The notes under the pieces are model-generated. The model had not been told where the DNA came from. It worked only from the letters and a program-made list of their open reading frames with translations, and ran no database searches. DNA of 64,000 bases from Protula sp. h YS-2021 (Eukaryota > Annelida > Polychaeta > Sabellida > Serpulidae). Numbering within the stretch: position 1 is the first letter of the stretch; each line of letters begins with the position of its first letter. Below, piece by piece: positions 1-10,205 of the stretch. Location: assembly GCA_949752745.1 (NCBI GenBank), contig OX457024.1, forward strand, positions 108,802,287 to 108,866,286, written 5' to 3'. Both the position numbers and the translations under genes were made by a program.

Positions 1-48
1 TCGACAACCTCATGAGCATCATGACGTACTCGAAGGTCCTGCCGGAAG
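1..48 (+). CDS. COQ8: COQ8 exon a (3' part)
   Basis: Encodes [16 protein letters not shown] from base 3. The donor is GAAG|GTAAAC at 49, leaving one base of a Gly codon. The exon begins left of the window. Confidence 0.88.
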
Positions 49-3000
49 GTAAACCTCATCCGCCGCTTTGATTGGTCGCTCGCATCTTATAAACAAAGAA
101 GAAGTATTTACACCCCTTTATTTAAAATGTGGCTGTTGTTGTTACTATTGTCGATGCTTGGAATTATAAATTTTGACGACGATACACAAAGGAGAGGGTT
201 CGGAATCCTGTAGGGGCTAGCTGGGGAGTGCCTCCCCTCCCCCCTCCCTCTCGTCCCACCGCTTCGCTAGCATGGGAGTGCGATTACGTCCTCTCCCCCT
301 GCACACCCCCTGTCCCCCCTCCCCCCGCCCCCACCCTCCGTCCCACCGCTACCTACGTCCTTGATGTAACAGGTTTGTACGTGGACAAGGCGATGGATGT
401 AGCGAGGAGGGAGTTAGCCTGGGAGTGCGATTACGTCCTCTCCCCCTGCGTACCCCCTGCCCCCCCCACCCCCACCCTCCGTCCCACCGCTACGCACGTC
501 CTTGATGTTACAGGTTTGTACGTGGACAAGGCGATGGATGTAGCGAGGAGGGAGCTAGCCTGGGGAGTGCGATTACGTCCTCTCCCCCTGCGCACCCCCT
601 GCCCCCCCCCCCCCCACCCCCACCCTCCGTCCCACCGCTACGCACGTCCTTGATGTTACAGGTTTGTACGTGGACAAGGCGATGGATGTGGCGAGGAGGG
701 AGCTAGCCTGGGAGTGCGATTACATACGCGAAGCCGAATGCTCCGAGAGGTTCCGTAAGTACCCGGCCACCCACCCCCACCCCCCGCGCGCCTTCTTATT
801 TATTAAAAGCAATAGTAGGTTCTGTCCTCCCCCCTCCCCCACCCCTCAGCTCGTTGACGTCGCTAATGACTAACCCCCCCCCCCCCCCCACCCCCCCTCC
901 GTACATACGCTAGTTATGGATGGCCCAGCGCCTAAACCACCCCCACTCCTGTTAAAACAATGAATATACTCTTAAATGTTACACAAGTGACCAGGCCGTC
1001 CTTTTCAAGGCGAAACATAAATCCGATATCTTGCGTGTGTGACCTTATAGTTGACCTTTGCCCTCATCTTTTTTTATCCAGGGAGTTACTGAAAGATGAG
1101 CCAGCATTTTACGTGCCGGAAGTGATCAAGGAACTGACAACGAAGCACGTGCTGACTACCGAACTAGTCAACGGGGTGGCCCTCGACAAGCTGGAGGATG
1201 TGGACCAGTCGGTCAAAAACAAGGTCAGTCTCTCACGGGTGGGGGGGGAGAGAGGGGACGGGGTGGCCCTGGACAAGCTGGAGGATGTGGGTCAGTCGGT
1301 CAAAAACAAGGTCGGTCTGTCACGGGGAGGGGGGGGGGGGCGGGGAGGGGGAGGGGATGGCCCTCGACAAGCTGGAGGATGTGGGCCAGTCGGTCAAAAA
1401 CAAGGTCGGTCTGTCACGGGGAGGGGGGGGGGGGGCAGGAGCGGGGAGGGGGGAGGGGATGGCCCTCGACAAGCTGGAGGATGTGGGCCAGCCGGTCAAA
1501 AACAAGGTCGGTCTGTCACGGGGAGGGGGGGGCGGGGAGGGGGGAGGGGATGGCCCTCGACAAGCTGGAGGATGTGGGCCAGTCGGTCAAAAACAAGGTC
1601 GGTCTGTCACGGGGAGGGGGGGCAGGGAGAGGGGGGACGGGGTGGCCCTCGACAAGCTGATGGATGTAGGTCAGTCGGTCAAAAACAAGGTCGGTCTGTC
1701 ACGGGGAGGGGGGGGGCGGGGAGGGGGGAGGGGATGGCCCTCGACAAGCTGGAGGATGTGGGCCAGTCGGTCAAAAACAAGGTCGGTCTGTCACGGGGAG
1801 GGGGGGCAGGGGGCGGGGAGGGGGGAGGGGATGGCCCTCGACAAGCTGGAGGATGTGGGCCAGTCGGTCAAAAACAAGGTCGGTCTGTCACGGGGAGGGG
1901 GGAGGGAGAGGGGGGACGGGGTGGCCCTCGACAAGCTGGAGGATGTGGGCCAGTCGGTCAGAAACAAGGTCGGTCTGTCACGGGGGGGGGGGGGGAGGAG
2001 GGGGGACGGGGTGGCCCTCGAAAAGCTGGAGAATTGGGCCAGTCGGTAAAAAAACAAGGTCTGTCTGTCAAAGGGGGTTGGACTGATTGGAGGGTGTGGG
2101 TCAGTCTGTCAAAGGTGGCCGTGAGGGGAGGGGGGGGGGGGGTGGGGGGCAGTCAGTCAGTCATCCCGTCCTACTTAGACCTGTCACCCAGGCCTATAAA
2201 GACTTGCCACAGCTCCCCTTCCCCTACAATCCTGACTGCAGAAAGCACAGGACCTGCTGAATCTATCGGGGAGTCCCCTTGGGGCCTTTTTCGCGCGTTT
2301 CACTGACGTTTGCACACGTGTCTTGGGGCCTTTTTCGCGCGTTTCACTGACGTTTGCACACGTGTCTGTCCGCAGATAGCACAGGACCTGCTGAATCTAT
2401 CGGGGAGACCCCTTGGGTCCTTTTTCGCGCGTTTGACTGACGTTTGCACACGTGTCTTGGGGCCTTTTTCGCGCGTTTCACTGACGTTTGCACACGTGTC
2501 TTAGGGCCTTTTTCGCGCGTTTCACTGACGTTTGCACACGTGTCTTGGGGCCTTTTTCGCGCGTTTCACTGACGTTTGCACACGTGTCTTGGGGCCTTTT
2601 TCGCGCGTTTCACTGACGTTTGCACACGTGTCTATCCACAGATAGCCCGGGAACTGCTGAAGCTGACCCTGGAGGAACTCTTCGTCTTCCACTTCATGCA
2701 GACAGACCCGAACTGGTCCAACTTCCTGTATGACAAAGCCACAGACAAGGTGAACTCTTCCTGCTTGTAAATTATAACAAAAATAATAATAAGTCAGGTC
2801 GGGGCATAATAAATAAATAAGAATATGGATGGCGGGTGTTGACAGTAGGAATTATAATAACGTAATAATAATCGGTTATTGTCACAGAAAGACAATGCCA
2901 CCTCGTTTATGTCATTATTTTATGCATAATGCGTAGGTTCTAAGATTTTTTGTCCGGAAAAAATTCGAAGGCTCAAAGTTTGTTTTTGTACTGCGGGGAG

Positions 3001-3234
3001 GGGGGGGGAGGGGGGCTGGGGGAGCAGAGATCAAAAGAAAAACAAATCAAAAGTTACACAGACATATTTGGTTACATACAGATCGTGTTGCTGGACTTCG
3101 GGGCGAGTCGGGAGTTCAGTCGTGAGTTTACGGACGACTACATCCGGGTGATCCGGGCGGCGGCCATTGACGACAGGGCGGGTGTTCTGGAGTACTCCAA
3201 GCGTCTCGCCTTCCTCACCGGATACGAGTCTAAG
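1..3234 (+). CDS. COQ8: COQ8/ADCK-family atypical kinase, five exons, partial at both ends
   Basis: UbiB/ADCK-family atypical protein kinase-like ATPase. In animals it supports coenzyme Q biosynthesis at the matrix side of the mitochondrial inner membrane. Five exons (1-48, 662-758, 1082-1223, 2642-2749, 3082-3234) join in frame (phases 1, 2, 0, 0) and give about 182 residues matching the central kinase lobe of COQ8A/B. Visible landmarks are the ECDY segment (ExD-type motif) in exon 2, TDPNWSNF (the metal-binding Asn loop) in exon 4, and LLDFGASRE (the DFG-like motif) in exon 5, followed by the FLTGYE helix. The N-terminal half, including the KxGQ motif, lies left of the window. The C-terminal exons after GYESK were not found and may be hidden by the gap at 3546-3745. 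Most introns carry minisatellites copying adjacent exon ends. COQ8A and COQ8B cannot be told apart here. Confidence 0.93.
230..661 (+). repeat. Exon-edge minisatellite with decoy acceptors of COQ8 exon b
   Basis: Units of about 145 bp. Two copies contain an intact acceptor and the first ~62 bases of exon b (starts at 373 and 514). Each then breaks off after the GATTAC codons into C-rich intron sequence, where the true exon continues with ATACGC. Confidence 0.85.
662..758 (+). CDS. COQ8: COQ8 exon b
   Basis: The acceptor ACAG ends at 661. The exon encodes [20 protein letters not shown] and continues to ERFRK. The donor is placed at 759 (AA|GTAC) because the better-looking GTAAGT at 755 would put the next exon out of frame. 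Two truncated copies of this exon start lie upstream at 373 and 514. Confidence 0.85.
1082..1223 (+). CDS. COQ8: COQ8 exon c
   Basis: The acceptor is ATCCAG|G. The exon encodes [18 protein letters not shown], then the conserved [10 protein letters not shown] segment, and ends in QSVKNK at donor AAG|GTCAGT. About nine copies of its last ~45 bases and donor follow in the intron. Confidence 0.9.
1224..2080 (+). repeat. Exon-edge minisatellite copying the COQ8 exon c donor
   Basis: About nine units of 77-100 bp, each containing the last ~45 bases of exon c (GACAAGCTGGAGGATGTG through AAAAACAAGGT) plus a G-rich intron spacer. The donor changes from AAG|GTCAGT in the real exon to AAG|GTCGGT in most copies. 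Open frames across it are repeat artefacts. Confidence 0.9.
2232..2641 (+). repeat. 44-bp minisatellite with decoy acceptors of COQ8 exon d
   Basis: Units of 44 bp (CCTTTTTCGCGCGTTTCACT then GACGTTTGCACACGTGTC), about seven copies. They are interleaved with two diverged starts of exon d, each after an acceptor (2242 and 2376). Confidence 0.85.
2642..2749 (+). CDS. COQ8: COQ8 exon d (TDPNWSNF motif)
   Basis: The acceptor is CCACAG|ATAGCC. It encodes [20 protein letters not shown] followed by [16 protein letters not shown], with donor AAG|GTGAAC. The 36 codons contain the metal-coordinating Asn loop of the family. Two diverged copies of the exon start sit upstream at 2242 and 2376. Confidence 0.92.
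3082..3234 (+). CDS. COQ8: COQ8 exon e (DFG-like motif)
   Basis: The acceptor is ATACAG|ATCGTG. It encodes [20 protein letters not shown], then [10 protein letters not shown] and FLTGYESK, with donor AAG|GTCTGT. It carries the catalytic DFG-like triad. No later COQ8 exon was recognised before the gap. Confidence 0.92.
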
Positions 3235-3545
3235 GTCTGTTCGTTCGCCTTCCAGCCGGGTTATAATTGTGATACATCATTGTGATATTTATGCGAATTG
3301 AAAAGAAAAAGTTTTTGTTTTAATTTTCTATTTCGTGGAAAACAGTGAGGACAAAAAAACAAATGTTACTTTTAATTTCAGTTTTGAATTTTTTATGAGG
3401 AAAGTCTTTTTCAATGAACCAGAATTTTTTTCATATGTAAAGCTGAGACATTTGTGTGTGCGAGCAGTTGTACTAGTGTTGCTAAGTGTGTTGTTAGCGT
3501 GTGTTGCTATGCGATTCAGCAGGCGCACGTGGATGCCGTTATGAT
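3235..3545. other. Sequence between COQ8 exon e and the assembly gap
   Basis: AT-rich intron sequence. No exon, RNA gene or repeat recognised. Confidence 0.5.
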
Positions 3546-3745
3546 NNNNNNNNNNNNNNNNNNNNNNNNNNNNNNNNNNNNNNNNNNNNNNNNNNNNNNN
3601 NNNNNNNNNNNNNNNNNNNNNNNNNNNNNNNNNNNNNNNNNNNNNNNNNNNNNNNNNNNNNNNNNNNNNNNNNNNNNNNNNNNNNNNNNNNNNNNNNNNN
3701 NNNNNNNNNNNNNNNNNNNNNNNNNNNNNNNNNNNNNNNNNNNNN
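3546..3745. other. Assembly gap (200 N)
   Basis: Exactly 200 unknown bases, the same length as the second gap, so probably a placeholder of unknown true size. The missing 3' exons of both COQ8 and CMTR1 would be expected in this neighbourhood. Confidence 0.97.
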
Positions 3746-4435
3746 CCGCGAAATGCAGCAACTCCCGCGAGCTTACCACCGGGTGCTGAAAAACACCAAA
3801 TATCCACAGATATCCGCGAAATACAGCAACTCCCGCGGGCTTACACCGGGTGCTGAAAAACACCAATATCCACGGAATCCGCGAAATACAGCAATTCCCG
3901 CGGGCTTACCACCGGGTGCTGAAAACACCAAATATCCACAGATATCCGCGAAATGCAGCACCTCCCGCGGGCTTACCACCGGGTGCTGAAAAACACCAAA
4001 TATCCACGATATCCGCGAAATGCAGCAACTCCCGCGGGCTTACCACCGGGTGCTGAAAAACACCAAATATCCACGAATTTCCGCGAAATGCAGCAACTCC
4101 CGCGGGCTTACCACCGGGTGCTGAAAAACACCAAACATCTACGGATATCCGCGAAATACAGTAATTCCCGAGGGCTTACCACCGGGTACTGAAAACCACA
4201 AATATCCACGGATATCCGCGAAATACAGTAATTCCGAGGGCTAACCACCAGGTGCGGTGTGGCTACACTCACCCCCTGATGTGGCTACACACATCCCGCG
4301 ATGTGGCTACACACACCCCGTGATGTGGTTAACACTCATCCCGAGGTATGGCTACACTTACACCGCAGTGTGCTTACACTCACCCCGCAGTGTGGCTACC
4401 CTCACCCCGCTGTGTGGCTACACTCACCCCGTGGT
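3746..4435. repeat. Two adjacent minisatellites
   Basis: 3746-4250: about seven units of ~67 bp (CCGCGAAATGCAGCAACTCC, then GGGCTTACCACCGGGTGCTG). 4251-4435: about seven units of ~23 bp (GTGGCTACACTCACCCCG variants). The first array starts at the gap edge, which may be why assembly failed there. Confidence 0.85.
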
Positions 4436-4789
4436 CGTCTTTCGGCGAAGTAAACATGAAATCCAGTAGCGCGTCCATATTGCCATTTTCATTGCAGCCC
4501 TGTTTCAAATATATTGCAACTAAACCAAATTATTCATTTCTACAGCTATTTAACTTTTACGTTCAACTCTGAGGCTGTCTTTCTCAAAATTTATTATATC
4601 TAATTGTTACATGGCATATAAATACTGCGATCTGATTGATCGATAGGAACAAGTTATATTCAATATCTGCTAATTAAAACGTACGGGAACCCGGTCGGGG
4701 GAGAAGATTTACACTGTAGGTCGTACATTTATCCCTCCCCCATAACCTATCAGTAATTAAGCGGGATTGGCCTGCTGAGGATCGGCTCA
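4436..4789. other. Unassigned stretch left of the CMTR1 repeats
   Basis: No exon with CMTR1 or COQ8 similarity was recognised on either strand. Confidence 0.4.
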
Positions 4790-5449
4790 TAAGGGTTACA
4801 CTTTGTCCCTCCTTCCCACCCCCCACCCTCCCCCCCTCGAAACCACCAACCCTCCCCTAACCTGGTAAGATGGAAGCAGGACTGACCTGTTGAGGAAGAA
4901 CGCTCCAAGGATCGTCTCGTAAGGGTCACACTTTGTCCTTCCTTCGTCCCCCACCCCCCCCCTCCCCCGACCTTGTACGGCCGAAGCAGGACTGACCTGT
5001 TGAGGAAGAAACGCTCCACGGATCGTCTCGTAAGGGTCACACTTTGTCCTTCCTTCGTCCCCCACCCCCCCCCCCCTCCCCCGACCTTGTACGACGGAAG
5101 CAGGACTGACCTGTTGAGGAAGAACGCTCCACGGATCGTCTCGTAAGGGTCACACTTTGTCCTTCCTTCGTCCCCCACCCCCCCCCCCCTCCCCCGACCT
5201 TGTACGGCCGAAGCAGGACTGACCTGTTGAGGAAGAACGCTCCACGGATCGTCTCGTAAGGGTCACACTTTGTCCTTCTTCGTCCCCCACCCCCCCCCCT
5301 CCCCCGACCTTGTACGGCCGAAGCAGGACTGACCTGTTGAGGAAGAACGCTCCACGGATCGTCTCGTAAGGGTCACACTTTGTCCTTCCTTCGTCCCCCA
5401 CCCCCCCCCCCCCCCTCCCCCGACCTTGTACGGCCGAAGCAGGACTGAC
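4790..5449 (-). repeat. Exon-edge minisatellite copying the CMTR1 exon 5 donor
   Basis: About five units of ~112 bp following the true exon in transcript order. Each reproduces ~50 coding bases ([14 protein letters not shown] with C-to-D and similar changes), the AACAG|GTCAGT donor and ~60 bp of intron ending in a G-run on the coding strand. Codon drift is slight, so the copies are recent. Confidence 0.92.
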
Positions 5450-5544
5450 CTGTTGAGGAAGAACGCTCCACGGATCGTCTCGTAAGGGTTACACTTTGTC
5501 CTTGCCCTTCTCAGTTCCTCATCTTCTAAATTATCGAAAACACT
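5450..5544 (-). CDS. CMTR1: CMTR1 exon 5
   Basis: Acceptor TTGCAG|AGT, donor AACAG|GTCAGT (phase 2). It encodes [20 protein letters not shown] then [12 protein letters not shown], the conserved entry into the methyltransferase region. About five tandem copies of its 3' half follow. Confidence 0.93.
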
Positions 5545-8500
5545 CTGCAACACGTGATCACAATGATTGATCAGCTACTTCCGATACCTTCTCTCAATCA
5601 ACCCTCGGAAACCTTGTCAATCAACCAACCTCCCCCCCCCCCCCCCCCCCACCCTCCCTCCCCACGCACTGTACACTAACACACAACAAACACGTACTGT
5701 ACACAAAACAAGTGCCCTAAACTTACACTCCACAAACACTGTACACAAACACATCACAGTCACGTACTTTCCCTGAAGCACATCTCACGGCACTTACACA
5801 TCACAGTCACGTACTTTTGCCCTGCAGCACATCTCACAGCACTTACACATCACAGTCACGTACTTTCCCTGAAGCACATCTCACAGCACTTACATATCAC
5901 AGTCACGTACTTTCCCTGAAGCACATCTCACAGCACTTACACATCACAATCACGTACTTTCCGTGAAGCACATCTCACAGCACTTACACATCACAGTCAC
6001 GTACTTTCCCTGAAGCACATCTCACAGCACTTACATATCACAGTCACGTACTTTCCCTGAAGCACATCTCACAGCACTTACACATCACAATCACGTACTT
6101 TCCCTGAAGCATATCTCACAGCACTTACACATCACAGACATGCACTTTGCACTGGAGCACATCTCACAGCACTTACACATCACAGTCACGTACTTTTGCC
6201 CTGCAGCACATCTCACAGCACTTACACATCACAGTCACGTACTTTTTCCCTGCAGCACATCTCACAGCACTTACACATCACAGACACGCACTTTGCACTG
6301 GAGCACATCTCACAGCACTTACACATCACAGTCACGTACTTCTGCCCTGCAGCAGATCTCACAGCACTTACACATCACAGACACGCACTTTTGCCCTGCA
6401 GCACATCTCACAGCACTTACACATCACAGACATGGACTTTGCACTGGAGCACATCTCACAGCACTTACACATCACAGTCACGTACTTTTGCCCTGCAGCA
6501 CATCTCACAGCACTTACACATCACAGTCACGTACTTTTGCCCTGCAGCACATCTCACAGCACTTACACATCACAGTCACGTACTTTGTCCCTGCAGCACA
6601 TCTCACAGCACTTATACATCACAGTCACGTACTTTTGCCCTGCAGCACATCTCACGGCACTTACACATCACAGTCAAGTACTTTTGCCCTGCAGCACAGC
6701 TCACAGCACTTACACATCACAGTCACGTACTTTTGCCCTGCAGCAGATCTCACAGCACTTACACATCACAGTCACGTACTTTTGCCCTGCAGCAGATCTC
6801 ACAGCCCTTACACATCACAGTCACGTACTTTTGCCCTGCAGCACATCTCACAGCACTTACATATCACAGTCACGTACTTTTTCCCTGCAGCACATCTCAC
6901 AGCACTTACACATCACAGTCACGTACTTTTGCCCTGCAGCACATCTCACTGCACTTACACATCACAGTCACGTACTTTTGCCCTGCAGCACATCTCACAG
7001 CACTTACAGATCACAGTCACGTACTTTTTCCCTGCAGCACATCTCACAGCACTTACACATCACAGTCACGTACTTTTGCCCTGCAGCACATCTCACAGCA
7101 CTTACAGATCACAGTCACGTACTTTTTCCCTGCAGCACATCTCACAGCACTTACACATCACAGTCACGTACTTTTTCCCTGCAGCACATCTCACTGCACT
7201 TACACATCACAGTCACGTACTTTTGCCCTGCAGCACATCTCACAGCACTTACAGATCACAGTCACGTACTTTTTCCCTGCAGCACATCTCACAGCACTTA
7301 CACATCACAGTCACGTACTTTTGCCCTGCAGCACATCTCACATCACTTATACACCACAGTCACGTACTTTTGCCCTGCAGCACATCTCACATCACTTATA
7401 CACCACAGTCACGTACTTTTGCCCTGCAGCACATCTCACAGCACTTACACATCATAGTCACGTACTTTTGCCCTGCAGCACATCGCACAGCACTTATACA
7501 CCACAATGACGTACTTTGCACTGGAGCACATCGCGCAGCACTTTGACGTCACAGAACTGGTGTTCATCATCCAGCGTCAGCTTCTTCTTGCCAACCTCCA
7601 TCCAGCCCTTCATCTCCTCAAGGTCAGGCACCGGCTTCGTACAGACAGGCATCCAGTCCACTTCCTCCCTAATCGCCACCTTGGTATTTTGCAGAACAGC
7701 TCCGAAATCAGACCAAAGTTCAGTAACAAAAATTCAAGAAGTCATTTGCAAACACAACCAAACCTTAACATCATTCAACAATACAAAACAAGGCCTGCTT
7801 GGTTGATTAAAAACCAAACTGAGTTCTCAATATACAATTAATAAATAAACAAATCAACAAAATAAATGAACTAAATCTAGGAAAACTTTGCGTACAGTCT
7901 ATGGCATTTTCCTGTAGTTCCCCCAGGCACCGGATAACACTATGAAACAAGCGGGATGGTCGGGGTGGGGGGGGGGGGAGGCTGGGGGGCAGATGGAAGG
8001 GGGAGGAGGGTTAGCTCTTTACTTACCTCCTCCATGTCGAAATTCCACTGGTCGGTGGTGGCCTCGAAGCCCTTGGGGGTGACGCCCAGGCCCCGACGTC
8101 CCTTCTGCAGTGACTGCTCTACAATATCCACCCGTCCCTGGCCGTGCTTACCCAGGCCCTTGCCTTCCTCGTAGCCCATTTTCGCCTACAACACGCCAAA
8201 TAGTGTGTGATGTCGTCACTGGCTAGCTCCTCTCTTTGATAGCGACTGTTCTGCACGCGCAATTTGTAGAACAACTTTCATTTTGTAGTAAAACCATGCT
8301 ACACAATTGAATTTTAGCGATTTTCTTTTATTTCGTGTCATTTGCTACAGTGAGTCGGTGAGTGGCTCGTTGATTGACTCGGTGGGTGATTCAGTGAATG
8401 GTTGGTTGTACAAACAAATAAAAAAAAAACGAAAAAAAAGAAAAAAAAACGCACCATCATCTTGGTGGAGAAAGCGCTATAGGTGCCCTTGTCCTTGGTG

Positions 8501-9127
8501 GCGCCCCCCTGCGGAATAATGTATCCCTCCGCCACGTGACTTCCACTCCGCCTCTCCTCAGCCTCGCTCTCGCTGCCACCAGACGACAATTGGTCCGCCG
8601 CCGTCGTCGTCGTGGTGACCGCGTGTTGGTGGGCGAAGGTCGCGTTACCAAACGACGGCCGTTCAAAATGGTCAGCTTCTGGGAAGCCTGAGAAGAGGAC
8701 AAAATCGAGGACAAAATCACTCCTCCCCCTCACCAAGTATATGTTACACCAGGTATATGTTAAATTTGGAGTGTGTTACAGCAAGTATGTTACACCAAGT
8801 ATATGTTACACCAAGTGTATGTTAAACCTGGTGTGTGTTACAAGGACATGTTGCACCAAATGTGCAAATTACCGTTGGATTTATAAATAAATACTTTTAT
8901 CTACAAGGCAGAATTGAACCAGATTTTAACGCGCAGCAGCCTGAACTACAAGAACATTCCGACTTACTCGATGGCTTACTTTCTTCCAGCCATTTGGCTT
9001 GTTTGAGCCGTGGAGCGCCCACGTGATCGTCATAATGATTGCCCGACACTGCACTGCCTGCGTCCGCGTCACGTGACCTGTCCACGTACTCCAATAGGCG
9101 CTTCTTCTTGTTCACGTGACCAGCCAT
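5450..9127 (-). CDS. CMTR1: CMTR1 cap-specific mRNA 2'-O-methyltransferase, N-terminal exons
   Basis: CMTR1 methylates the 2'-O of the first transcribed nucleotide (cap 0 to cap 1) in the nucleus. Five exons read on the minus strand: 8968-9127, 8455-8687, 8027-8185, 7515-7679, 5450-5544. All phases match (1, 0, 0, 0, 2). In order they encode a variable Lys/Ser-rich N terminus, a G-patch domain ([17 protein letters not shown], then [15 protein letters not shown]), the linker [10 protein letters not shown] with DDEHQFCD and VLQCK, and the start of the catalytic region ([20 protein letters not shown], then [12 protein letters not shown]). The Rossmann methyltransferase core with the K-D-K-E residues, and the C-terminal half, are absent, presumably left of 4750 or in the gap. 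The gene converges on COQ8. Confidence 0.92.
5755..7514 (-). repeat. 49-bp minisatellite grown from the CMTR1 exon 4 donor, about 36 copies
   Basis: The unit (plus strand: ACATCTCACAGCACTTACAC, then ATCACAGTCACGTACTTTTG, then CCCTGCAGC) is a diverged copy of the exon 4 end and donor. Copies nearest the exon (GTACTTTGCACTGGAGCACA) match it best. Long open frames in all three plus-strand frames follow from the 49-bp period and are not genes. Confidence 0.92.
7515..7679 (-). CDS. CMTR1: CMTR1 exon 4
   Basis: Acceptor CCAAG|GTGGCG, donor AAA|GTACGT. It encodes [20 protein letters not shown] and onward to DDEHQFCD and VLQCK. The donor abuts a 49-bp array built from the exon end and donor. Confidence 0.92.
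7680..8026. other. CMTR1 intron 3
   Basis: AT-rich intron sequence with a G-run tract near 7960-8000 on the plus strand. No other feature seen. Confidence 0.6.
8027..8185 (-). CDS. CMTR1: CMTR1 exon 3 (G-patch)
   Basis: Acceptor TTGTAG|GCG, donor GAG|GTAAGT, 53 codons. It is a complete G-patch with [14 protein letters not shown] and QKGRRGLG, and the exon ends QWNFDMEE. The match to CMTR1 is strong. Confidence 0.93.
8455..8687 (-). CDS. CMTR1: CMTR1 exon 2
   Basis: Acceptor TTCTCAG|GC, donor ATG|GTGCGT. It encodes a low-complexity Thr/Ser/Glu region ending in [10 protein letters not shown], which leads into the G-patch as in other CMTR1 proteins. A poly-A/T tract follows the donor. Confidence 0.8.
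8730..8860. repeat. Short minisatellite in CMTR1 intron 1
   Basis: Irregular ~20-bp units of CAAGTATATGTTACAC type, about six copies. Confidence 0.7.
8968..9127 (-). CDS. CMTR1: CMTR1 first coding exon
   Basis: The start Met is at 9127-9125, just inside a plausible acceptor (TTGGACAG|GCAATGG), suggesting a 5' UTR intron. It encodes [20 protein letters not shown] and onward to KWLEES. The donor is either TCGA|GTAAGT (low end 8968) or GAAA|GTAAGC (low end 8980); both keep phase. The N terminus is poorly conserved, so the exact start is uncertain. Confidence 0.65.
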
Positions 9128-9520
9128 TGCCTGTCCAATCAAATCACACAAAAGCACATTTGTATTTAACACACGTGTTCACCAAGTGTTTTATCATTCC
9201 CTTTTTAGATGCCCACTAAAAATAATTTAATGAATCAATTTTATACATAAGAGTCGAATGAGATACTTTCTGTGAGTCCAAAAGTTCGGCAGATTAGCTC
9301 ATCTTTAAATACCGTTAGATTTTACGCATTTTTTTTCAAAAGTACCGGATATTTTAAACTTTTAAGATCAAGAAAGAATGAACAGTGGCAGATAAAGGCT
9401 TTGGTCACGAGTGGTGGGGGTGGGGGAGGGGGAGTAGGGGTTCAACTTCAAAAAATAACCCGAAGCAGCGAGTTCAAATGTCAAACGTTTTGTGAAGACA
9501 GTACTTTTGTCGAAGTTAAA
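9128..9520. other. Region upstream of CMTR1
   Basis: Expected 5' UTR/promoter side of CMTR1. Several CACGTG boxes lie in and around the first exon (near 9021, 9070, 9115). No TATA box or other diagnostic element was recognised. Confidence 0.35.
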
Positions 9521-9705
9521 AGAGGGGTGTAACCATTGAAACACCCCACCCCATGGATTGGAACTGAAGGGTGGGGGAGGGTTGCAACCACTGAATCCCC
9601 TCCCCACCCCACTGAAAGGTGGGGGCAGCCATTGAACACCACCACCCCACCCCATGGACCGCCACTGAAGGGTGTGAGTGCAACCATTGAATCCCCCCCC
9701 CCCGC
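9521..9705. repeat. Imperfect ~50-bp tandem repeats
   Basis: Three to four imperfect units of the AACCATTGAA...CCCCACCCCATGGA...ACTGAAGGGTG pattern. Not coding. Confidence 0.6.
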
Positions 9706-10085
9706 ATCCCCAATGCAAATTTTACACAGAAACATTTTCGTATCTTTCGGAATGGACCAGATTTACGGCTCAACGGCCTTAAAACTTGATGGCTTTTGTT
9801 TTTTTACCTCAAAACAAAACTACATAGCAGCAAGGCTGGAATAAGCCTTTTGTGCCCCTTTTTTGGGTAGGGGGGGGGGGGAGGAGCGGGGAAGGGGGAG
9901 AATGGGGGTTACGCGAGACAGCATCAGCGTGATCAAAGACCAGTGTCTCTCCATAATCTCACCTGACGCTTTTCCAGCTAAATAGAAATGATTACTTTAT
10001 TGAACATATTTTTACACTAGCACAATTTTTGGAGCATTAATAAAAAGTAAAGTCTGGAAAAAACATGTCGCATGTGTCATGTAAA
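9706..10085. other. Unassigned intergenic stretch
   Basis: A G-rich run near 9870-9900. Nothing else recognised. Confidence 0.4.
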
Positions 10086-10205
10086 ACTATACAAAGCGCA
10101 CCGGTATTATACCAAATTACACCGGTGTTACATCAGAAGTACACCGGTTTTATATCAGATGTACACCGGTATTATGTGAGATATACACCGGTGTACACCC
10201 GACCC
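10086..10205. repeat. 28-bp ACACCGGT minisatellite
   Basis: Four to five units of ~28 bp, each with the palindrome ACCGGT (ACACCGGTGTTACATCAGA variants). Confidence 0.75.

Noticed and set aside
755..760. GTAAGT as the donor of COQ8 exon b
   Set aside because: It would leave one base of a codon while the next exon needs two. The overlapping GT at 759 keeps the frame and gives the expected FRKELLK.
960..2306. Open frame of 448 codons on the plus strand
   Set aside because: It starts in a COQ8 intron, passes through real exon c and then runs through the exon-copy array; only 1082-1223 is coding.
3328..3989. Open frames spanning the first N gap
   Set aside because: Most of their length is unknown bases and the rest is the 67-bp repeat.
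6140..7546. Three overlapping open frames of 430-470 codons on the plus strand
   Set aside because: The 49-bp unit has no stop in any plus frame, so the open frames follow from the period. The array is intronic sequence of CMTR1.
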